Below, piece after piece: positions 1 to 8,473 of a DNA stretch of 18,235 nt; positions within the stretch are counted from its first letter, which is position 1; each line of letters opens with the position of its first letter. A model generated the notes under the pieces. It was not told where the DNA came from, ran no database searches, and saw nothing but the letters and a program-made list of their open reading frames with translations. The stretch comes from Anaeromyxobacter dehalogenans (GTDB lineage Bacteria > Myxococcota_A > UBA9042 > DTJE01): assembly GCA_020722625.1 (NCBI GenBank), contig DYKK01000030.1, forward strand, positions 1 through 18,235, given 5' to 3'. Position numbers and translations under genes: made by a program.

Positions 1-8
1 GCGGTCGC

Positions 9-2711
9 GTGGATTCCGGCCGGTGGTGGGGCGTCCTGACCGTGCTGGCCCTGTGGATCGTGTCCGAAGCGGCCGTACCGGCCCAGACTCCGGTGCCGGC
101 GCCCAGGCCCCCTGCCGCCACGCCGCCCGCGGGGCCGCCCGCTCCGCCCGGGGCCCCGGTCACGAAGCGCAAGGCCCCCGAGTCTCCCGAACGACCGGGC
201 GGGGCCCCCGCGGTGATCCCGAAGGGTCCGGCGGGGAGCGCCCCGCCGAAGGTGCCGGGCCGGAAGGCCCCGACCCCTCCCGGCCAGGCCTCGGTCTCGC
301 CTCCGTCCGAAGAGAAGTCCGGTGGCGTCCCCGAGGGGGTCGAGGACGTCGTCTCGTTCAAGACGAACTTCGAGAAGGACGTGCGGTGCGTCCCGCTTCC
401 CCTGAACGCCCGGATCAGCGTGGACTTCGAGGAGGCCCCGCTGCACGACGTAGTCAAGTTCATGGCCTGCATCACGCAGCGGAACTTCCTGCTGGCCGCA
501 AACCTCAAGGCCGGCAAGACGGTGACGATCCTGTCCACGACGCCCGTCACCGTCTATGAGGCGTACAAGGCGTTTCTGTCCGCCCTCGACATCAACGGGC
601 TGACCATCGTCCCGCGCGGGGCCTTCTGGGAAGTGGTCGAGACGGCCAAGGCCAAACAGTTGCCCCTCCCCCTGTACGGGCCGAGGCAGTCGGTCCCGGC
701 GGAGGACCGCCTGGTCACGAGAATTGTTCGACTGGAAAATATTGACGTCAAGGACATCGAACCGATTCTCAACAAGTTCAAATCCGCCGCCGGAGACGTG
801 ACGAGTTACGCCCCGGGGAACAGCCTGATCCTGACGGACCTGGGGTCGAGCGTGTCCCGGATGCTCGATTTCGTGAGGGAACTCGACATCCCCACGGGGC
901 GCGAGAAGATCTGGGTCCGCCCCGTCCAGTACGCCTCGGCCGCGGAGATGGCGAACCTCGTGACCGCCCTGTTTGGGGACAAGGGCACGAAGCCTGCGCC
1001 CGCGGGCCGCCCGCAGCCGGGACGTCCCGCCCCCCCGCAACCGGCCGCGGCGGGCCCGATCCCCGAAGAGGGCCTGGCCACGGTGTCCAAGGTGATCGCG
1101 GACGAGCGGACGAACTCCCTGATCCTCGTGGCCACCCCGGCGGCCTACGTCAAGATTGACCGCCTGCTGCGGCGCGTGGACGTCCCCATCGAGGGCGAGG
1201 GCCAGATCCACATCTACTACCTCGAGAACGCCGCGGCGGAGGACGTCGCCTCCACCCTGTCCGCCCTGGCCTCGGGCGCCCGGGGCGCCGCGGGGGCCAA
1301 GAAGGGCAAGGCGGCCGGGGGCGGAGGTGCCCAGGCCCCGGCGGCCCTGTTCGAGGGCGAGGTCAAGGTCACGGCCCACAAGCCCACGAACTCCCTGGTC
1401 ATCGAGAGCACGCTCAAGGACTACCTGGCCATCAAGCGCGTGATCCAGCAACTCGACGTGCGCCGCAAACAGGTCTATGTCGAGGCCGTGATCATGGAGA
1501 TCTCGTCCAACAAGGACCGGAAGGTCGGGATCTCCGGCAGCGGGGGCATGACCTTCAACATCGGGGGCAACGAGGTCCCGTTCCTGTTCGGCATGGGGGG
1601 GCTCGGCATCTCGTCCTTCGACATGCAGCAACTTGGAAAGGGGGGGCTCGCGGTCGGGCTGCAGGGGCCGCTCGTGGACGTGTCCACCGGGACGACCGGG
1701 TCGGCCACGACCTCCGGGGCCCTCGCGATCCCGTCTTACGGCTTCCTGATCCAGGCGATCCAGTCGAACTCGGACGTCAACGTCCTGTCCACGCCGCACA
1801 TCCTGACCATGGACAACGAGGAGGCGGAGATCGTGGTCGGCAAGCAGATCCCCTACCAGGCGTCGTCGCTCGGGGGGCTCGGGTCCCTGACGAGCCTGCT
1901 CGGTTCGTACGGAGGGACCCTTGGCGGGACGACCCACCCCACCACCACGTCGGGACTCGGCACGCTCGGGTCGCTCGGGTCGCTCGGGTACCTCGGGTAC
2001 CTCGGGGGATACGGCGGGTACGGCGCCTACGTCCAGCGGATTGACGTGGACCTGACCCTGAAGATCACGCCTCAAATCAGCGAGAGCAACTTCGTCCGCC
2101 TGAAGATCCAGCAGTCCATTGACGACGTGGAGGCCCTCGACCCCACGCTCGGGCCCACGACCAGCAAGCGCAAGGTCACGAACACGGTGGTGGTCCGCGA
2201 CCAGCAGCCCGTGGTCATCGGCGGCCTGATGCGCGACATCGAGGTCACGGGGGTGGACAAGGTGCCCATCCTCGGGGACATCCCGGTCCTGGGCATCCTG
2301 TTCCGCAAGTCCGCGAAGCGCGTCGAGAAGCGCAACCTCCTGATGGTGATCACGCCCTACATCATCGAGGACCCGTCCGACCTCGCCCGCATCCACGCGC
2401 GCAAGATGGAGGAGATGCAGGAGTTTGCGGAATACATGGCCACGAAGAAGCGCGAGTACGAAGGCGGGATCGACTACCGGAAGAAGACCGGGATCCTGGA
2501 GGACGTCCGACGGACCCTGGAACGGGTGCGCAAGGACCGCGAGATGCTCGAGCGGACGCGCTTCGAGGACGTGGACATCGTCGGACCGCCCGAGACGCAC
2601 GACCTGGACTTCGACCCGTTCGGAGCGGGGGCTCCGGGTGCCGGCGGCGCGGGCACGGGCGAAGGGGCGGCCCCCGAACCGGCGCCCCCCCCGGGTCCGG
2701 TGGAGGAGTGA
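9..2711 (+). CDS. gspD: Type II secretion secretin GspD (5' end may lie outside window)
   Basis: Outer-membrane channel of the type II secretion system, through which folded periplasmic proteins leave the cell. The 900-residue product starts with a hydrophobic signal segment (residues 8-22), followed by a Pro/Ala-rich linker (27-100). Next come an N0-like domain (about 134-212), three N1-N3 repeats (about 234-490) and the secretin domain (about 495-787). Secretin signatures are VNVLSTPHILTMDNEEAEI (590-608) and VPILGDIPVLGILFR (752-766). A Gly/Leu/Tyr-rich insertion fills about 619-673. The C-terminus has a charged helical stretch (797-852) and a Gly/Pro/Ala tail. The chosen start is GTG at 9. 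The frame is open to the window edge and the n-region is weakly positive, so the true start may be upstream. It is the first visible gene of the operon, and GGAGG in its last codons serves gspE. Confidence 0.96.
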   Translation: MDSGRWWGVLTVLALWIVSEAAVPAQTPVPAPRPPAATPPAGPPAPPGAPVTKRKAPESPERPGGAPAVIPKGPAGSAPPKVPGRKAPTPPGQASVSPPSEEKSGGVPEGVEDVVSFKTNFEKDVRCVPLPLNARISVDFEEAPLHDVVKFMACITQRNFLLAANLKAGKTVTILSTTPVTVYEAYKAFLSALDINGLTIVPRGAFWEVVETAKAKQLPLPLYGPRQSVPAEDRLVTRIVRLENIDVKDIEPILNKFKSAAGDVTSYAPGNSLILTDLGSSVSRMLDFVRELDIPTGREKIWVRPVQYASAAEMANLVTALFGDKGTKPAPAGRPQPGRPAPPQPAAAGPIPEEGLATVSKVIADERTNSLILVATPAAYVKIDRLLRRVDVPIEGEGQIHIYYLENAAAEDVASTLSALASGARGAAGAKKGKAAGGGGAQAPAALFEGEVKVTAHKPTNSLVIESTLKDYLAIKRVIQQLDVRRKQVYVEAVIMEISSNKDRKVGISGSGGMTFNIGGNEVPFLFGMGGLGISSFDMQQLGKGGLAVGLQGPLVDVSTGTTGSATTSGALAIPSYGFLIQAIQSNSDVNVLSTPHILTMDNEEAEIVVGKQIPYQASSLGGLGSLTSLLGSYGGTLGGTTHPTTTSGLGTLGSLGSLGYLGYLGGYGGYGAYVQRIDVDLTLKITPQISESNFVRLKIQQSIDDVEALDPTLGPTTSKRKVTNTVVVRDQQPVVIGGLMRDIEVTGVDKVPILGDIPVLGILFRKSAKRVEKRNLLMVITPYIIEDPSDLARIHARKMEEMQEFAEYMATKKREYEGGIDYRKKTGILEDVRRTLERVRKDREMLERTRFEDVDIVGPPETHDLDFDPFGAGAPGAGGAGTGEGAAPEPAPPPGPVEE

Positions 2712-2714
2712 GAG

Positions 2715-4466
2715 ATGCTCCAGACCGGTGAAGCGCCGTCCGGCTCGGACGGGTTCGTGAAGCGACTGCTCGTCGAGCACGCCCTGGTGGACGAGGCCGC
2801 GATCCGGCGGGCCATGGAGGCGCGCGAGGGCCGCCCCGAGATGGGTCTCGTGGACGCCCTGCTGAACCTGGGCCTCGTGGACGAAAAGCGGCTCCTCGCG
2901 GCCCTGGGGGCGATCCTCGGGCTTGAGGTGGTCGAGACGCTCCCGGTGGACGAGGTGGACCTGGACCTGCTGCGGGGCCTCCCCATCACGTACGCCAAGC
3001 AGACGTACGCGCTCCCCCTGAGGCGGGACGGGGACACGGTGGTCGTCGCCCTCGCCAACCCCCTGAACTTTACCGCCCTCGACGACCTGCGCGTGCTGCT
3101 CAAGGCCCGCGTGAAGCCGGTCCTCGCGCCCCGGGACACGGTCTTCGAGGGGATCAACCGGGCCTACGACAAGATGACCGGGATGGAGGCCACGGCCGGG
3201 GAGGTCTTCTCGGACGAGGAGGACCTGGAGGGGCTGTCGCGCGAGATCGAGGAGAGCACCAGGGACCTCCTCGACATGACCGACGAGGCCCCCATCATCC
3301 GCCTCGTGAACTCGATCCTGGCCCAGGCCGTCAAGGAGCGGGTCTCGGACATCCACATCGAACCGTTCGAGAAGACCCTGTCCGTGCGCTTCCGCAAGGA
3401 CGGGATCCTGCGGGAGGTCCTGCGGCCCCCGAAGCGCTTCCAGGCGTCCATCGCGAGCCGCGTCAAGATCATGGGGAACCTCAACATCGCCGAGAAGCGC
3501 CTCCCCCAGGACGGGCGCATCCGCCGCGTCGTGGCGGGCAAGGAGATCGACGTCCGCCTCTCGACCGTGCCGACGACCTTCGGGGAGCGGCTGGTCCTGC
3601 GAATCCTGGACCGCAGCGCGACCCTGCTGCAACTGCCGGAACTCGGGTTGACGGGCGACATGCTCGACGTGATGGAGGACCTGATCACCCGGCCGCACGG
3701 GATCATCCTCGTGACCGGCCCGACCGGGTCCGGCAAGACGACGACCCTGTACGCGGCGCTGTCGCGCATCAACACGCCGGACAAGAACATCCTGACCATC
3801 GAGGACCCCGTCGAGTACCAGATCACCGGGATCGGCCAGATGCAGGTCAACCCGAAGATTGACTTCACGTTTGCAAGCGGCCTGCGTTCGATCCTTCGCC
3901 AGGACCCGGACGTGATCCTGATCGGGGAGATCCGCGACCTCGAGACGGCGGAGATCGCGGTGCAGGCCTCGCTGACCGGGCACCTCGTGTTCTCGACCCT
4001 GCACACGAACGACGCGGCCTCGGCCTTCACGCGGCTGGTTGACATGGGGGTGGAGCCGTTCCTGATCGCGTCGTCCGTGCTTGCGATGATCGCCCAGCGC
4101 CTGGTGCGCGTGGTGTGCCGGGAGTGCCGGGTTCCGTACACGCCCTCGCCCACGGAGTTGCACAGCCTCGGGCTCGAGCGCGTTGGGCCGGGCGACACCT
4201 TCTATCGGGCGGGGCCGGGGTGCCCGGCGTGCCTGAACACCGGATACGCGGGGCGGCAGGCGATCTACGAGATGCTCGTCGTGAACGACACGATCCGCGA
4301 CCTCGTCATGGCCCGGGCCGAGTCCAACATCATCAAGAAGAGGGCCGTGCAACTGGGGATGAAGACCCTGCGCCAGGACGGGGTGGTGAAGGTGCGCCGC
4401 GGGATCACCACGGCCGAGGAGGTGATGCGCGTGACGCAGGGAGACGTCGAGGAGGCCGGTGGATGA
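2715..4466 (+). CDS. gspE: Type II secretion assembly ATPase GspE
   Basis: Cytoplasmic hexameric ATPase that powers pseudopilus assembly, docking on GspL and GspF. The 583-residue length is normal for the family. An N-terminal GspE_N/MshEN-type domain (about 40-152) is followed by the ATPase core. Visible motifs are Walker A GPTGSGKT (335-342), Walker B ILIGEIRD (401-408), a His-box region SLTGHLVFSTLHTND (419-433) and a tetracysteine zinc site C468-x2-C471 with C503-x2-C506. The zinc site is typical of GspE and PilB and absent from PilT retraction ATPases. ATG 2715 lies 3 nt after the gspD stop, with GGAGG at 2702-2706 as ribosome binding site. All catalytic elements appear intact. The secretin, pseudopilin and GspL neighbours favour GspE over PilB. 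Confidence 0.97.
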   Translation: MLQTGEAPSGSDGFVKRLLVEHALVDEAAIRRAMEAREGRPEMGLVDALLNLGLVDEKRLLAALGAILGLEVVETLPVDEVDLDLLRGLPITYAKQTYALPLRRDGDTVVVALANPLNFTALDDLRVLLKARVKPVLAPRDTVFEGINRAYDKMTGMEATAGEVFSDEEDLEGLSREIEESTRDLLDMTDEAPIIRLVNSILAQAVKERVSDIHIEPFEKTLSVRFRKDGILREVLRPPKRFQASIASRVKIMGNLNIAEKRLPQDGRIRRVVAGKEIDVRLSTVPTTFGERLVLRILDRSATLLQLPELGLTGDMLDVMEDLITRPHGIILVTGPTGSGKTTTLYAALSRINTPDKNILTIEDPVEYQITGIGQMQVNPKIDFTFASGLRSILRQDPDVILIGEIRDLETAEIAVQASLTGHLVFSTLHTNDAASAFTRLVDMGVEPFLIASSVLAMIAQRLVRVVCRECRVPYTPSPTELHSLGLERVGPGDTFYRAGPGCPACLNTGYAGRQAIYEMLVVNDTIRDLVMARAESNIIKKRAVQLGMKTLRQDGVVKVRRGITTAEEVMRVTQGDVEEAGG

Positions 4467-4472
4467 GGGGCC

Positions 4473-5735
4473 ATGCCTCTGTTTGAATACAAAGGATTCA
4501 CCGCGAAGGGCCGGGCGGCCTCCGGGGTCCTCGAGGTGGACGGACCCGCGGAGTTGCGGGCCCGGTTGCTCCAGACGGGCGTCTATCTGACCCAGTTCGC
4601 CGAGGCGCGCCCGGGCGTCGCGAAGTCGCCCGGGGCCGCGCCGGCCCGGGGGGGGCTCCTCGCGCGCGAGGTGAACCTCAAGGGGTTGTTCGAGCGGGTC
4701 AAGCCCTCGGACGTGGCGGTCCTGACGCGGCAGTTCGGGACGCTGCTGAAGGCCGGGGTCCCGATGTCCGAGGCCCTGGCCGCCCTGATCGCGCAGCAGG
4801 AAAGCCCGCGCCTGCGGGTCATCGTGGGGACGGTCCGCGAGAAGGTTCGCGAGGGGGCCTCCCTGGCGGATGCGCTGAAGGAACACCCGTCCGCCTTTCC
4901 GGACCTGTACGTGAACATGGTCCGGGTGGGCGAGGCGTCCGGCACCCTGGACATCGTGCTCGCGCGGCTCGCGGACTTCCTCGAGTCGTCGGTCCGCCTG
5001 AAGTCCAGACTGACCGCGGCCCTGATCTACCCGGTCCTGATGGTCTGCGTGGCCGTCGTGATCGTCTCGATCATGATGCTCTTCGTGATCCCGCGCGTCA
5101 CCGAGATGTTCGAAGACATGGGGACGCGGCTCCCGCTCGTGACTCAAATTCTGATCTTCGTCAGTCGTACCTTCGCGAAGACGTGGTTCGTGGTGATCCC
5201 GCTGGCGGCGGCCGGGGTGGTCTGGTTCCGGCGCTGGATCCGGACCGAGAAGGGGCGGGAGTGGTACGACTCGCGGCGGCTGAGACTGCCCATCTTCGGC
5301 CCCGTGATCCGGCTTGTGTCCGTGGCCCGGTTCGCGCGGACCCTCTCGACGTTGCTGTCGTCGGGGGTCGCGGTCCTGACCGCGCTCGACATCGTGAAGA
5401 CGATCGTGAACAACGTCGTCCTGGCCGCGGCCATCGAGGACGCGAAGGTCGCGGTGCGGGAGGGCGAGAGCCTGGCGGGGCCGCTCCAGCGGAGCGGGCA
5501 GTTCCCCGCGATGATGACCCACATGATCGCGATCGGGGAGCAGACCGGGCAACTGGAGGAGATGCTTCGCAACGTCGCCGATGCCTACGACGCGGAGGTG
5601 GACAACCGTGTGACCACGCTCACGGCCATCCTGGAGCCGGTGATGATCGTGGGGATGGGGATGATGGTGACCTTCCTCGTCTTCGCGATCCTCATGCCGA
5701 TGCTCCAGATGAACGAGGTCATCGCCGGGCAATGA
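4473..5735 (+). CDS. gspF: Type II secretion inner-membrane platform protein GspF
   Basis: Polytopic inner-membrane protein at the centre of the type II assembly platform, thought to transmit GspE work to pseudopilin extraction. The 420-residue product has the family's N-terminal MPLFEYKGFTAKGR strand and a linker. Two T2SSF helical repeats follow (about 80-205 and 280-405), each with an F-x-T-L-L/S-x-G-V core (FGTLLKAGV at 88-96, LSTLLSSGV at 291-299) and a GE-x-x-G-x-L signature (GEASGTL 153-159, GEQTGQL 355-361). Three membrane segments are visible near 183-206, 236-252 and 385-410. It starts at ATG 4473, 6 nt after the gspE stop. Confidence 0.96.
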   Translation: MPLFEYKGFTAKGRAASGVLEVDGPAELRARLLQTGVYLTQFAEARPGVAKSPGAAPARGGLLAREVNLKGLFERVKPSDVAVLTRQFGTLLKAGVPMSEALAALIAQQESPRLRVIVGTVREKVREGASLADALKEHPSAFPDLYVNMVRVGEASGTLDIVLARLADFLESSVRLKSRLTAALIYPVLMVCVAVVIVSIMMLFVIPRVTEMFEDMGTRLPLVTQILIFVSRTFAKTWFVVIPLAAAGVVWFRRWIRTEKGREWYDSRRLRLPIFGPVIRLVSVARFARTLSTLLSSGVAVLTALDIVKTIVNNVVLAAAIEDAKVAVREGESLAGPLQRSGQFPAMMTHMIAIGEQTGQLEEMLRNVADAYDAEVDNRVTTLTAILEPVMIVGMGMMVTFLVFAILMPMLQMNEVIAGQ

Positions 5736-5756
5736 ACGAAGGGAATCATCGTCACC

Positions 5757-5763
5757 GAGGAGG
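5757..5763 (+). promoter_or_regulatory. Ribosome binding site fixing the gspG start
   Basis: The GAGGAGG motif lies 6 nt before ATG 5770. This selects ATG 5770 rather than the in-frame TTG at 5764, which sits directly against the motif. It is the strongest Shine-Dalgarno in the operon, fitting a gene whose product is needed in large amounts. Confidence 0.7.
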
Positions 5764-5769
5764 TTGATC

Positions 5770-6183
5770 ATGAAGAGGTTCCTGAAGGGACTCTTGGCGA
5801 GGCGCGCGGCGGTCCAGGCCGCGAGGGGCATGACCCTGCTCGAGATCATGGTCGTGATCGCGATCATCGGGATCGTGGCGACCGCGATCGGGGTCGGGGT
5901 CGTGGGCTACCTGAACAAGGCCAAGGTGGACGCCTGCAAGGCCCAGATCCGCAACATCTCGCAGGCGCTCGACATCTACGCGGCCGACTCGGACTACCCG
6001 ACCTCGCTGTCGGTCCTGGCGGAGGGACCGGGGGCGCCGCTCAAGGAGAAGCAGTTGAAGGACCCCTGGGGGCAGCCGTTCCTCTACAACTACCCCTCGG
6101 CGCAGGGGGGAGGGGCCTACGACCTGTGCTCCAAGGGCCCGGACCGGCGCGAGGGGTCCGAGGACGACCTCTGCAATGAATGA
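5770..6183 (+). CDS. gspG: Major pseudopilin GspG
   Basis: Main subunit of the periplasmic pseudopilus that acts as piston or screw in type II secretion. The 137-residue precursor has a 20-residue basic leader ending in RG, then MTLLEIMVVIAIIGIVA, the class III prepilin cleavage site and hydrophobic helix with Glu at mature position 5. The C-terminal half has the GspG hallmark DPWGQPF (98-104) and a calcium-loop-like SKGPDRREGSEDDL (121-134) that keeps acidic residues D125, D132 and D133. C120 and C135 bracket this loop, which could form a disulfide. Processing would need a prepilin peptidase encoded elsewhere. The start is ATG 5770. The last 8 nt overlap gspH. Confidence 0.96.
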   Translation: MKRFLKGLLARRAAVQAARGMTLLEIMVVIAIIGIVATAIGVGVVGYLNKAKVDACKAQIRNISQALDIYAADSDYPTSLSVLAEGPGAPLKEKQLKDPWGQPFLYNYPSAQGGGAYDLCSKGPDRREGSEDDLCNE

Positions 6184-6835
6184 CCGCGGGTACACGCTCC
6201 TCGAACTGATGGCCGTGATCGCCATCGTCCTGGTGGGCGGCGTGGCGGTCGTGGCCGGGGTCGGAAGCGTCCGCAAGGCGAGCCTCAGCACGTCCGCGGC
6301 GCGCGTGGCGGCCGCGGTCCGCTACCTGTACGACCTGTCGGTGCTGAACAACCGCCCCTACCGGCTGGTCGTGGACCTCGAGGGGCGGTCGTTTTGGGGG
6401 GAACCCGTCGAGGAGGCGTGCGGGGCGGCCCTCCTGCCGTCCGAAGAGGAGCGCCAATTCGGAACGGGCGGCCGGGCGGTCCCGGTCGAGGGCGGGGGCG
6501 AAGGCCCGAGCCCGGAGAACCCCGCGCTCGCGGAAGGCGCCGAGGCGGACGGGGCGACCCCGAGGCGGCGCATCCGCCCGAAGGAGAACCTCCTGACGAG
6601 GCAGGTCCTGCCCGAAGGGATCTCGTTCGGCGCGGTGATGACCTCCCACCACGACGAGCCGGTCGAGGAGGGGGAGGCCGAGGTCTTCTTTTTCCCGGAC
6701 GGATACGCGGAGAAGGCGCTGATCTACCTCAGGAAGGGCGAGGAGACCTACACGGTCGAGACGGTCCCCCTGAAGGGGATCGGGGTCGTTTACGCCGAGG
6801 AACTGGACCCTCGCCTCGCGATGGAGGGGCGATGA
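6176..6835 (+). CDS. gspH: Minor pseudopilin GspH
   Basis: Minor pseudopilin of the pseudopilus tip region. The 219-residue precursor has a very short leader MNDRG, then YTLLELMAVIAIVLVGGVAVV, a complete type IV pilin-like cleavage site with Glu5. The segment after the helix (RVAAAVRYLYDLSVLNNRPYRLVVDLEGRSF) matches the usual GspH pattern of small-residue helix followed by the first beta strand. An acidic, Gly/Pro-rich insertion occupies about residues 95-130, making the protein longer than a typical GspH of about 150-190 residues. ATG 6176 overlaps the gspG stop in ATGAATGA, implying translational coupling. Identity as H rather than another minor pseudopilin rests on gene order and this post-helix pattern. 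Confidence 0.88.
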   Translation: MNDRGYTLLELMAVIAIVLVGGVAVVAGVGSVRKASLSTSAARVAAAVRYLYDLSVLNNRPYRLVVDLEGRSFWGEPVEEACGAALLPSEEERQFGTGGRAVPVEGGGEGPSPENPALAEGAEADGATPRRRIRPKENLLTRQVLPEGISFGAVMTSHHDEPVEEGEAEVFFFPDGYAEKALIYLRKGEETYTVETVPLKGIGVVYAEELDPRLAMEGR

Positions 6836-7731
6836 CCCGCGCGCCTCGCGACGGAATCCTTCAGCCGCGAACCTGGAGCCGCGGCCTCCGGTCCGCGGCC
6901 GGGCCGCGGCGTCCCCGCGGCCTCCCCATGGCGGGGTTTACCCTCCTCGAGGTCCTGATCGCCCTCATGATCCTGGCCCTGGCTTTGTCCGCGATCTCGT
7001 ATTCCAACTCGGTCGCGATCTCGCAGGTCGCGCGGGTCACGCGCATGACGACCGCGGCCTACCTGATGGAGGGCGTGGTCAACGACATCCACGCCTACTA
7101 CGTGCGGCAGGGGTTCCCGGCGAACGACCTCGAGGACCGCCCGTGCGAACTCCCCTCGGATTTCTCGGACACCTTCGATTGCCGGTTCGACCTCCACCAG
7201 ATGAAACTGGAACCCGACACCGTCCAGCAACTGGTGGCGGGCGGGATCGAGCAGTTCCTGGGCGGGGGTCCGGACGGTGGGGCGGGCGACCGGGTCCCGG
7301 CGCAGACCCCACCCCCTTCCTCGCCGGCGAACGCCCCCGCCGCGGGCCAGCCGGACCTGTCGCAACTCGCGGTCCTCGCGCCCCTGTTCGGCCCGGACGG
7401 CGACGACCTGATCCGCCTGTGCAACGTGAACCTCGGCGGGATCCTGATGGGGATGACGGCCCTGGTCCAGTACCTCCCGACCATCATTGACCAGGTCGCC
7501 CGGCAGACCCGCAAACTGACCGTGCGCCTGGCGTGGCGGGACGGACCGCGGGGACAGCGCGTGTTCCAGGTCGAGACCTTCGTGGTGTCGCTGCCCGAGG
7601 AAGAGGTCCAGGCCCTCCGCGAGGCCGAGCGGGCGCGCGAGGTCCTGGACGCCGCCCAGGAAGCGGGACCGGTCCCGACGACCGCGCCCTCGGGCGGTGG
7701 GGGGCGCACCGGCGGGGGGACGGGGCGATGA
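6832..7731 (+). CDS. gspI: Minor pseudopilin GspI, long form
   Basis: Minor pseudopilin that nucleates the tip complex with GspJ and GspK. The 299-residue product has a long basic leader of 35 residues ending LPMAG, then FTLLEVLIALMILALALSA with Glu5. The expected GspI terminal strands appear far downstream as KLTVRLAWRDGPRGQRVFQVETFVVSLP (228-255). Between them sits an extra block of more than 100 residues, with a Pro-rich stretch around 153-175 and a hydrophobic stretch around 194-221. A charged helix and a Gly-rich tail follow. GspI is usually about 120-130 residues, so this form is more than twice that. ATG 6832 overlaps the gspH stop (ATGA). An internal ATG at 6928 would leave only a three-residue uncharged leader and is less likely. 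Confidence 0.88.
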   Translation: MTRAPRDGILQPRTWSRGLRSAAGPRRPRGLPMAGFTLLEVLIALMILALALSAISYSNSVAISQVARVTRMTTAAYLMEGVVNDIHAYYVRQGFPANDLEDRPCELPSDFSDTFDCRFDLHQMKLEPDTVQQLVAGGIEQFLGGGPDGGAGDRVPAQTPPPSSPANAPAAGQPDLSQLAVLAPLFGPDGDDLIRLCNVNLGGILMGMTALVQYLPTIIDQVARQTRKLTVRLAWRDGPRGQRVFQVETFVVSLPEEEVQALREAERAREVLDAAQEAGPVPTTAPSGGGGRTGGGTGR

Positions 7732-8465
7732 GGCGGTCCCAGCGAGGGTTCACGCTGCTCGAGGTCCTGGTCGCCGTGGGCCTCCTCGCGCTCGTCTCGA
7801 CCCTGATGTACCAGGCCATGAGCCTGACCTTCCGCGCGAGGCAGACGATCTCGCGCATCGAGGACCTGAACCACGCGGCCCAGGTGGCGCTGCACCACCT
7901 GACCCGCGACGTCTCGATGGCCTACCTGTCGAACCACGTGGACCGGAAGGAGCCGGCCGCGACCACGCTGTTCGTGGGGTCGCGGGAATCGCTTCTGTTC
8001 ACGTATCTCGGGCACGAGCGCCGCCGGCGCGGGGCGCGCGAGTCGGACCAGGGCGTGGTCGAGTACCGCCTGGAGCGGGACCCGGACGGGCGCGGGTACG
8101 CCCTGATCCGGCGCGAGAAGTCCCCGCCCGACACCGAGCCCGAACGCGGGGGCGCCGGCGAGGTCCTGGTATCGGGTGTGCGGGAGTTCCGGGTGCAGTA
8201 CTGGGATGAAAAGGCCGAGGAGTGGCGCGACGAGTGGAAGGCCGAGATGGAGGACGCCATGAAATCCGGCCTGGGCGGGGAGGTCGCCCCGCAGGTCGCG
8301 CCGGTCGGCGCGAAACTGATGAAGGCCGCCCAGGACCAGATGCTCGAGGAGTTCCGGCTGCCGTCGAGGGTCTATTTTCGGCTGGTCCTGGAAGACGTGG
8401 ACGGGACGGAGTTCGCGTACGAGACGCAGTCGAGGGTCCACTTGCAGGCCCCGTTGAATTTCTAG
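7728..8465 (+). CDS. gspJ: Minor pseudopilin GspJ
   Basis: Minor pseudopilin of the tip heterotrimer with GspI and GspK. The 245-residue precursor has leader MRRSQRG, then FTLLEVLVAVGLLALVSTLMYQAM with Glu5. The post-helix segment (TISRIEDLNHAAQVALHHLTRDVSMAY, 39-65) matches the GspJ pattern of a long helix carrying an RDV/RDL motif. Later strands such as VVEYRLERDPDGRGYALIRRE and VREFRVQYWDE fit the GspJ fold. A charged helical insertion at about 170-210 is extra. ATG 7728 overlaps the gspI stop (ATGA). The frame is open further upstream inside gspI, but the leader peptide fixes the start. Confidence 0.91.
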   Translation: MRRSQRGFTLLEVLVAVGLLALVSTLMYQAMSLTFRARQTISRIEDLNHAAQVALHHLTRDVSMAYLSNHVDRKEPAATTLFVGSRESLLFTYLGHERRRRGARESDQGVVEYRLERDPDGRGYALIRREKSPPDTEPERGGAGEVLVSGVREFRVQYWDEKAEEWRDEWKAEMEDAMKSGLGGEVAPQVAPVGAKLMKAAQDQMLEEFRLPSRVYFRLVLEDVDGTEFAYETQSRVHLQAPLNF

Positions 8466-8473
8466 TGGGGACC

